Below, piece after piece: positions 1 through 9,500 of a DNA stretch of 64,000 nt. The position numbers were made by a program, and so were the translations under genes. Position 1 is the stretch's first letter; every line of letters begins with the position of its first letter. Under the pieces are notes generated by a model that saw nothing but the letters and a program-made list of their open reading frames with translations, made no database searches and was not told where the DNA came from. The stretch is from Dermanyssus gallinae (Eukaryota; Arthropoda; Arachnida; Mesostigmata; Dermanyssidae): assembly GCA_003439945.1 (NCBI GenBank), contig QVRM01001789.1, forward strand, positions 62,001 to 126,000. Direction: 5' to 3'.

Positions 1-969
1 TTGTTCAAGTGTACAGCCAGCACAAGCTACTCTATTCTAAATAGTGCGGATGTCCGAGAGGCGATCGCCTGTACGAAATGAATAAAATATAAACTTCCGA
101 TTTGCAATAAAGTGTAGGATAACGTGCAAAGAATAAGAAAAAAATGCTAAGGCAACGAGAACGTTCAATATGAAGTGTTCAGAAGTATCTCACTGGCATG
201 GAATGTATCTTTGTGTGGCTCCCCTTAGGGATGTTCTAGAGTAAATATATATAGTCTGAAACAGAAACGTTGCTTATTTAACCATGTATACGGTACATTA
301 ATTGATTTAGAACCCTAGCCAGTTTTCGATGCCCGTGAAATGAATGGAATTATATATTCTAAACGTTTGCTTAAAGATATGCTTACCGAACAGATATCGA
401 GCAATATCCGACTCGTTACAACAAGGCTTTCCTAACTCCCTCCTAATGACTAGATTTACCGTTCTGATACCGGGCGTTACCCTTTTAGTGCTGTTTCTCC
501 AAGCATATGGTGCAAGCAATGAACTCTAAGTCTAAGTATGGATATATAGAAGTCTATCTGCTGTGTACAGGATAGGGCTGGCGAAAGCCGCAGGTGGGCT
601 ACCAGCGGGCTGTCGTTTAATCCCGAGTATCGGGCATACCTCGACGGTGTACTTGGTACCGTTGGGCTCGACCCTATCACATAGCAGACATAGGGTAGTC
701 TTAGCTATATGCCATACGAATTGTTGGAGGATTGCATGCCTGATGAGTGGCTCGCTGAGGAAGAACAAGAGAGGAAGGCAGATCTGGGTTCATGGCTCTC
801 CCAGTGCCCAAGCTAACGATGCTAACAGTTCCTGCCAGTTAAGGTAGCTATGGTTTTTGATGTCGTCCTAACTAACTCTGTGTGTCTCCTGGGTATCGGT
901 TATGAAATCACACTAACCAGAATCATTCTTTGACTATCTCGTTTGTTACTACTACCTATATTTGCGTAG
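1..969. other. Sequence 5' of the first recognised RB exon
   Basis: I found no RB N-terminal exon here. The plus frame over about 700-825 (LLEDCMPDEWLAEEEQERK, ending LGSWLSQCPS and a stop) is acidic and protein-like. I do not recognise it, and frames upstream of it contain stops. It could be a decayed mobile-element tail or an unknown exon. Confidence 0.4.
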
Positions 970-1106
970 GGCGACTGTCGTCACTGGCTTGCGTGTAGTT
1001 TGTATGTGGCGTGTCGGCTTGGTTCGATTCCGACAGTGGCATCTTCCACAAACCTGCAGGGCAATTGCGTTTCGCTGCGTGGCCTGCTTTCTACCTGCGA
1101 ACTTGA
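970..1106 (+). CDS. RB-family exon a (N-terminal domain, first exon found)
   Basis: The exon begins after a pyrimidine-rich acceptor ending in gcgtag and ends at a GA|gtaagt donor in phase 2. It encodes HWLACSLYVACR, IPTVASS, GNCVSLRGLL and a CEL end, which aligns with the p130 segment HWLACALYVACR followed by GNYVSLTRIL. No stop precedes it in frame inside the exon. The acceptor means at least one more coding exon lies further 5'. Confidence 0.88.
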
Positions 1107-4100
1107 GTAAGTGGAGTCACGTGCGTCAGAAGCCAACCGTCGCGTATTATCATGTAGTCATATTTCTTGTCTTTTGTTTTTCAGCAAGGAGAATATGTCT
1201 TTCATCTTTCATTCGAGGCGCCTATTTCAGTAATACTCTTACTAGTTGTATGCGGTAGTGAATATTTTAGAACTATTATTATTACTGTTTTTGTTATTCA
1301 AGTCGGTTGAACATCTCTACTTTGTAAGTGTATTTTTAAATTGTTATCGCGCTATATGTAGATTTATTGCATTGGATGGTCTGCTGCTCATGACATTCAC
1401 CGCGATAACCCATCACCATCTGTCGTTCGTAGCCTGTTGGAGTTCTTCCGCAAGATGGAGAAATGGTCAGACATGGCCAATTTGGACACCAACATGCGCA
1501 GGCGACTCAACTTGTTGCGTGAGTCTTTCAACGTGACCACGATTATCTTCTCGAAGTTTCACCAAATTTTCGGGCAGATTTTTAAAGGACCACCGGAACT
1601 TGAGCGATTGGGAGCTGCTAATCGCGGCAGACGTCACGGAGGACCCACTACGGTGACAGGTACACCCTTTCTCTCTTACTGTTCCTTTTTTGCTCTCTCT
1701 CTCTCTCTCTCTTATCTATATATATATGTTACAATTTATTTTACGTATATTACAATAGGCCTACTGCTATGCGGATCTTCTCGTCATTAAAAAGGGTACC
1801 TATGGGTGCACTGGGAAGCGCGTGTAACCAAGCGCCTGAATTCTTGGCGGACACGGCGTTTAGGCGAGCTCTGGCCGTGTCGTCGGCAGCTTCATTAAAG
1901 AGACGTCGTTGTACCTCAGTGTGCAAAGGGGCACTCCATTCACGTTGGGATAGCACGTTGTCAGGTCTGCCTCCGCACCGGGCCTCAAGATTCTACTTAA
2001 GCTAGGCTAAGCGGCTTCGAAACTGGCCAACTCCTGGTGTATCTAGAAGGGAGATTGCCCTAATTTTTGCGCTTAGCATTGATGAGACTATGGCAAGACC
2101 GGCCAGGGTCTTCAAACTCGGAACCCCGAGCCCTCCCTTAAAGACGGGCAGTGATGTTACCGTGCGAGAGGTGGTGGAGATGTGTTTAGCTGGGTCTCGA
2201 GGGTAGACAGTGTCAACTCGTTGAGCGCTTGCAAGTCGTCGGCCCGATTAGATAGGTCGGCTCCTCAAAGAAGGTGGATGAGTCTTAAGGAAGAGAAAGA
2301 AGACCTGAGTAAGAGAGTCCCCGATGGGCTCCTAGAAGAGGAAGGCGAGCGGCGGCATTTCCCAGCTTTAACCTCCAGCGCTCGATGGCTGCTGTAAGCC
2401 CTTCGGAAAAAAAAGTGGCACACCTGGTAGCTCCAGATCGTCCTTGGCGGTCACCTTGCAGCCGGGCAGGATGTTTTGGAGTAACTGTATATCGGGGGAA
2501 GCCTCATGTGTAGAGCCGAGGATGCATACTTCGCATTTGGCAGGATTTAACTCTAACCCAGATGTTACACCTAAGTTAAGCACCCGTCGAATGTCCTCGG
2601 CTACTGTATGAACGTTCCCTCCTAATAGGCCATCGTCAAGGTACCAGAGGTTCAGTGGGCTCTTGAAGGAATCCAACAGATCCTTGATACCTTGATAGGT
2701 GGTGCTAAGGGGTCTGCTGCAGTCCGGCGGGGAACGAAATCACATGCTTAGGCAGAGCCAGGTGGGAAGGATGCCGATATGGCAGCCCGACGTGGTGTAA
2801 TAGATGAGGGGCAACGACTTTCAAGTGAGCGCGTCTCATACTGTTAAAAGCGTTTCTAAAATCAAGCTTTACAAAAACCCCTGGAGGTTCGCGCGAGTCG
2901 AGGAAGGCACGGGTTACATTAATGGCTACCTCGGACCCACCCGGAGTCGCAAATCCCAACTGATGTGCACCAGTTGCGTGAGAAATAACGGCTTTGTTGT
3001 GGTTGCGTAGATGAACACGCAATTGGACGTACCGATATGTAATTTTTCTTTAGGGCAAGTAGTATTGCGCCAAATATCAACGGTTAAAGGCAAGAAGGGG
3101 GGTTGCCCCAAAAAAGAATGCCTACAACCTTTGCCAATGCGGAGAGCAAGCTAGCGGCAACGTCTTCGGGGGACGTGGAAAGAAGGTCCATTCATAACCG
3201 CGGTCTCATAAAGTCTAGTCCTGCGGCGGAGCTCTTGGAGAAGCTTTTACACGGAGGACACGATAAGTCTGGCGGCGCCAGAAACATCTCCTTCGGAGAG
3301 TTTAATAATGAACTGGTGCACGGTATCATTTCCGAATGGTTTGGAAGTCGATACGCGAGAATGAGAAGTGGCAATCACGTCTGACAAACGCATATCTCGG
3401 GAGAAATCGCGAAGATTGTTGCGTTTTATGACTGAGAGGGATGAAGCGTCGTTGCGGGCGCGGAGGAATCGAAAGACCACGGGAGCAAAAGAGAAAAGAC
3501 TATACCATGCTCCGACGTCGTTTAATAGTAGATGGAGTAGCGCGTGACGCTTTCCCGCCTTGAGCTGTGCGATCATAATCATTTATGGTTGTACGATTCG
3601 TCGTAGGTTGTCCACTAACGGTAGCAGCTGTAACAGCGGCTCCAAAAGGCTCCGGCTTTTTTTTATTTGAATTTGAGACAGTGTGAGGGATGTGCCTTTG
3701 GAGTAGGACACAGCCGGAGTCGCCTTACGTGTACGCTTTTGGGTGTTTTTATTCGGCGTTGTCTTAAAACGGGCGACCTGCGGCGGGGAGGCCCTGACGA
3801 TCTTCGGCCTTTTCTGGTGGGGATTGATATGGGAGTCGGGAGTAGCAGCTGTGGTGTAGGGTCATTGTGTGACTGAGATATTACGCGACCTACGCTAGCG
3901 TAAGAAGGTTGTTTTGGAATCTGAGATGTGCTGTCTACAGAAAGGGCAGATGTGGGAGACATGTCGGTGATCTCGGCCGCCTGGTGCAGCACTTTCACCT
4001 GTTGCAGTGTGCGGGCTTCCAGTATAATTCGGTTTCTTTTCCGAAGGTAAACTTAGCGAGGGCAAGGCAGATGAACCCGCCGCGTGAGCACGACGACAGT

Positions 4101-6497
4101 TCACACATCTTGTTGAATTGGGGCAGCTAGCTGCTAGGTGTCCGGGTGTGCCGCACTTCTTGCATACTTGGGTAATTGTTCACCTGTCGGCGAAGTGTTC
4201 CGGCTTCAGACACTTGTGACATAACTTGGGTTGGTCGGGCTCGAGAACTACTTGATGAGTTTGGTATTCAAGAAATATGGATGGCGGGGGTTGGCGCGTA
4301 AAGGAAAGAATCACTTTAGTGAGCATAACTCTCGCTCCGTTTCGCATGTGAGACAATCTTTTCACGTGATTGACTCCAAGTGGTGCCAGTTCGCGTTGTA
4401 TCTCCTCTTCGGGGATTGACACTAGAATTCCGGGTATCCTGGCTTTATATATTGATAGGGATGGGCTGTGTGCGACCACCGGTAAGTTCCCTAGGGCTGA
4501 TCGAATGGAAAGCACCCGTCATGCGTCTTCGATTGGCGAAAGCCACACGATAATGGACTTCCCGTCGCCGGATATTCTGCATCCGGGAGCCACGTCGTAT
4601 ATGTGTTTATACGTCGATAGCTGCAAGCCTTCAGGAAACTCTGCTGAGGCTTGGCCTTCGGACGGTTCTCTCCGGATAATCACTATGAAGGTCCCTAGTT
4701 CATCAGACGATATACTATCCTTTAGTTTAGCTAGGCTTTTTTGCTTGCGGGACGCAGTCAGCTTAGGTAAAACGTAAAATGTAATCAATTTAATTAAAAC
4801 GATTTAAAGCTTAATCAAAGTCTGGCGACACGCGCGTGTCTGGAACCCGGGAACTTTGCGTGCGAGTCGGCGTCCTCCCGTCTCGTCCACACGTTCACCT
4901 GCTTACCGCTGGTCTCAAGCAACCCCCAACGTAAACAAACTCTCGTTGTTATGACGATGTCAATCAAACACCATCGCCTGTTAGGCTAAGTGGAGTTGAA
5001 ACCCCAGCAGCACTACTTGGTACACTTTGGAGTAGGCTTTACACCCCTCCCGACACCTGTTAGTCTGTTCAGTCACTGTTGTAGTTTTTTTACGGTTGTC
5101 ACTGTTGAACAGGGTAAACGGGTCAAATAAGCGGGAGCAAATGTTGAACACGTCTACTCTCTGCCAATTCGATCGCGAGAAAAATTACCTTTATATATAA
5201 AGCGCGATTTTTAAACTAGTGGTTGATTCCTGGACTCGAATATGTTTCGATGGTCGTTGCTGTTTGCTTGCGGTAGCGGGGTTCTCAACTTATATCATAA
5301 CAGCATTCGCTTTCGATTGAGTAAAAATATATTGTTTACGCTAGGAAGAGTGTATATATAGCAATGCAAATCTGTGAGATGCGACAGCGATATTGTTGTA
5401 GGTGAGATGTCCTCTTTTAAATGTATGTAAGGTGTAACTATTGGCGTCGATCAGTGCGTGTACAGCTTAGTAGTGTGTAGTTAGTGATAGCAGCGAGAGT
5501 GTTAATTTTGTTCGCATCGTCTAACGGACTTTGGTGTCCATGTTTTTTTGTTTATTTTATGATGTTTTAGATCTATATAGGCTTTGCTGGTTACTCTACA
5601 TCGCGTTGAAGAGCCGAATTAACACAGAGACGGTATCGTGTTTCCACTTGCTACTCTGCTGTCTCGACTTCATCTACACGTCGTGCCTTCACGGGGATCG
5701 GGTCGACCTACTCAACCAAGACTTCTACAGCGGTAGGCATACAGACCACGGGCGCAAGCGAACATACATCATCACCATTAATCTTACGTTAAATTAATTG
5801 TTAAACTGAGTCAGGCTGCGCTCCTGAGTTCCAAGGAACGCTGCGGAACGGCCGCATCATGAACTAGTGCATCGTTTTGTGTAGAAACCTTTCTGCTATC
5901 GTCTGGGTAAAGGAAGCCTTAATAGACATGTTCTAAGCTGGCCGGCTCACTTTTATGGTCGTGCGCATGTGTATCGTTTACAGAGCAACTTGGCAAATGT
6001 TCAGCCGACAATTCCGAGCTGGCTATTGTGGGCGTTTTGCGCTCGTTGTGTGAGACACATAAGGCGGTCTTCTCCGACGCCAACATCCTTCGCATCTACT
6101 ACTTACAGAAGCCGGTTAAGGAACTTGTGCAATCAGGAAAGCTCAAAGGAAGCGCTGCGCCTTCCGCCTTGAGCCTGTCTATGGGTCTAAAGGATGTTGA
6201 TCATAACATTAAATGTAAGTAGTACACATTGACCTCAAATTGTTCATATGCACGGGTATATATATATATATATATAAACCAATAAAAATGCAGTGTGGTC
6301 TTATGCATCATAGGATATACGTGCGGGTTTTGTTTAACCATGCACCTACAAAATGTGTCAATTAAAAGACCGCAAGGGATGGCAACGTGCATTTTTTTCA
6401 CTCGGTGGGACGGTCGCTAAAGTGTTCAAATTGTATAAAATGAATGAATTGTATTGTAATCATGTACCATCTTGAAATGCAATGTTATTGCGAAATA

Positions 6498-6558
<61 letters not shown>

Positions 6559-9500
6559 GGGGGCACAAATATTGAGATCGGCTTTGAATTGGATACTCAG
6601 ATTGCATACTGCGGTGACGGCGGGATGTGTGACAGCGGTGATTCTAAAAAAACATGATTTAAAAGACTGTTCTGTGGATTCAAAATTATTTCGCCTCAAT
6701 TTTGAGGTATGTACAAAAAGACAATCTAGGATAGTAAACAGATTATAAATGAATAAAACACATCGTTTTATTTATGAGTACTTGCGAATACACTCGAAAT
6801 CGTACAGCCTCTGTACTGCGAAGATTACCCAGGAACTAGAACGAAATTATCTCTGTTAGATCCAGATCGTTAAGAACGTAGAAGTCTGTAAATTGGGGTG
6901 TGAATACCGTTGCCCTTATTGCTATTTCCGACTCGATATTCGTAGTGTGACACGGTCTTTGTCGTTCCTTATGACCAGGGTTGAAGCAGTCGTACGAGCT
7001 ATCGGTGCTTCGTGCCGGAGAACTCGACGAACAGGTATTTTTGGCAGAGGATGCCTGTCAGCAGATTGGCGTTGAGCCTGTATCCGTGTCGGAAGCGCAT
7101 GACACCTTGTGCCGATCGTTAGTCGAGTATATGCGGCGTCAAGGAGCGCTGGGTGCTGGCGTTGGCCTTCAGACGCCACTGACCGGCCGAGGCCTATTGA
7201 CGAACCGCGATCCAGTCATCAATTTGAGTCCCGTGTCGACTGCCACCCAAGGCGCGTCGAAGCTGCACAGCTTGTTGGTTGGCCGCAGCAACATGCCTTC
7301 GGAGGCTCTAAGCCATATGTTCGCGCAAATCGTTCCCAATCCTGCCGACAGAATTGACCAAACCATCACAGAGATGGGAGAGATGTTCTGCCGGGCCTAC
7401 GCAGCCCAACGGGTACGTCAATATTTAAGATTTCGTCCAAGTATCTCTTTTATAGTTGTTTATTCGTATATAATTGCTCATTCTAGATGTTTTTCTTATC
7501 TGTCATGGGCTGCCATGCATTTGATTTAGTTCTCGCTGTTCAGAGTTGACTTTTATTATATGGACAATGTAAGCATATCACATTAGGTGTTTGCTATTCA
7601 AGATTTTTGTATGGTATTGTTTATGTTGTTTTAACAGTCGTTGTTTCTGTCGTCTGCTCATATTAGGACGAGGATCGGGATCTACCAACGAATCCGGACT
7701 TGCTTGATTTTGCTAAGAAACGTTTAGCGCTGGGTGAGGCGCTATTCTACAAGGTATTGGAAGATATCCTCACGTTGGAGCATAACGCCACTAGCAAGCC
7801 GTTGAATAACTTCAGCGTATCGCTAAGACAGGACCAGTTCCAACGCTCGTTGTTTGCCAGCTGTCTGGAAATCGTCATGTTGTCCTATAACTCCAAAGAG
7901 ACCCTCTTCCCCTGGGTGCTCTCCGTCTTCGGTCTGAAAGGATACGATTACTACCGCATCATTGAACCAGTGATTCGATCCGAGCAGCAGCTCTCACGCG
8001 ACGTCGTTAAACACTTCAACAGGGTACGTTCAACAAATATTATTACAATCTGTTCGCGCAACGTTCACACCATGTATTGTTTATGTCACGTGTTCCCAAG
8101 TACAATCCCAATTGAATGCGCTAGGTCAATATACGTACCATGGTGATTTGTACTAGTCGTCTAGTGAATGCGTTAGGTCAGTATAAGCAGCATAATGAGT
8201 AGTGTCTAGTGGGTAATCCATTCGTATGTTCTTGCTTGTGCATGCACTTTTTGGTCATTTGTATTCTTATTATTAACATATGGTTGACCATATGGTTCTG
8301 CAGATCGAAGAGCAGATCCTGGAGAGTATAGCGTGGCGCTCGGATTCGCCTGTGTGGGAACAACTCGGCTCCAAGCAGGTGCCTCAGGCCCAGCAGGTGC
8401 TTCTTCCAAGTCAATTACACGAGAACGGGCATAGCACCAGTAATGGCCAAGAAGGAGCCGTTCCGCGTACAAGTGAGTGAGATTATGCCAGCTTCTCATA
8501 GTGTAATTTCCTTTATGGCAATAATATGGTATTCGTTACTTTTAGATGGTTACAAGCTGTGTGTCTGTGTAACAATATGATCAACCACGTGCTACTACGC
8601 ATGCCTCAATGCGTAACAACGCCGTTTTTTTTTAAAGTTACACCTTGCCACGAACATGGTTGAATTGAAAAAGGCATGTACGACCGGGACAATCATCATT
8701 AGGAAAACTTCTAAATTCCCTGTGTAGTTGTCGTAACTGCGCGTGGATATATTGCTCGGGCTCACGCCGTCTCTCGTGCCTCGCAGCATAATTCTTGTCT
8801 AACGATTCGAGCATATTTAATAGCTACAGTTTGCTGAAGACTTGCCGTCCGACATTTCTGCCTGTTTGTGAACGGCGGATCTTGAAACGCGCACTATTGT
8901 CTACCATGCAAATTGGCTTTTCTGAACACAGTTTAGTTCACTGCCTTTTTGCTATCCCTGTGATTACCATCATAATTGTTGCCTATAGTGTTTTGTTTTC
9001 AGTCGATGTTTGCTACTGCACCGGCAAAACGTTTTGTTGATATGTTGTTGCCAATCTCGTTAGTGACGTTGATGTCGTTGTTGTTATGTGAGCACTGTTG
9101 TTGTGAGTGCTTTGTTGGGTGTGTACGTATCATGTGTTTATAAGTGTTGTTTTGTGCATTGTGTGTGTGTGTGCACCTCTGTGCGTATGTGGATGTATGT
9201 GTTTCGGCTGTGTGTGTGTGTCTATTTATCTGTCTGTGTGTCATAATGCACTCCGGCACTCGTTTTCAATTCTTCGCTGCCCCGGCGCATTCGTGCGTGA
9301 CCGTGCTTGTACCGAATGAACCACCATACACCAACCGATTGACCCTCACATACACACATGGAACAACCCCTCACGCGTATGATGCGGTCCCGCCGAATGG
9401 AACTTTTGCGGATCCTCTACTTTGCTCTCCTCCGCTCCCACTGACTCTTATTGGCGCGCTGAACAGCTGAGGTCTATCGGCTGGTCACCACAGCAGTTGG

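Larger units (their letters stand above)
1750..4788 (-). mobile_element. Decayed retrotransposon (gag-like ORF1 plus RT with YLDD), antisense in RB intron b-c
   Basis: The element reads right to left against the host gene. ORF1 (4788-3895) has CCHC knuckles. The polymerase region (about 3582-1750) holds recognisable RT blocks in several frames. These include KLSEGDVSGAARL, QLGFATPGGSEVAINVTRAFL, KLDFRNAFNSMRR and WYLDDGLLGG, then LNAVSAKNSGAWLHALPSAP and FNDEKIRIAVGL. The same family continues elsewhere in the window (30.7, 27.3, 41.6, 47.1 kb) with a zinc-binding and RPDG region, which is missing here because the copy stops at about 1,750. Multiple stops and frameshifts show it is dead. Confidence 0.8.

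Noticed and set aside
962..1258. 98-codon plus frame over the first recognised RB exon
   Set aside because: Wrong frame. The RB frame (HWLACSLYVACR) ends at a consensus donor at 1,106, inside this frame.
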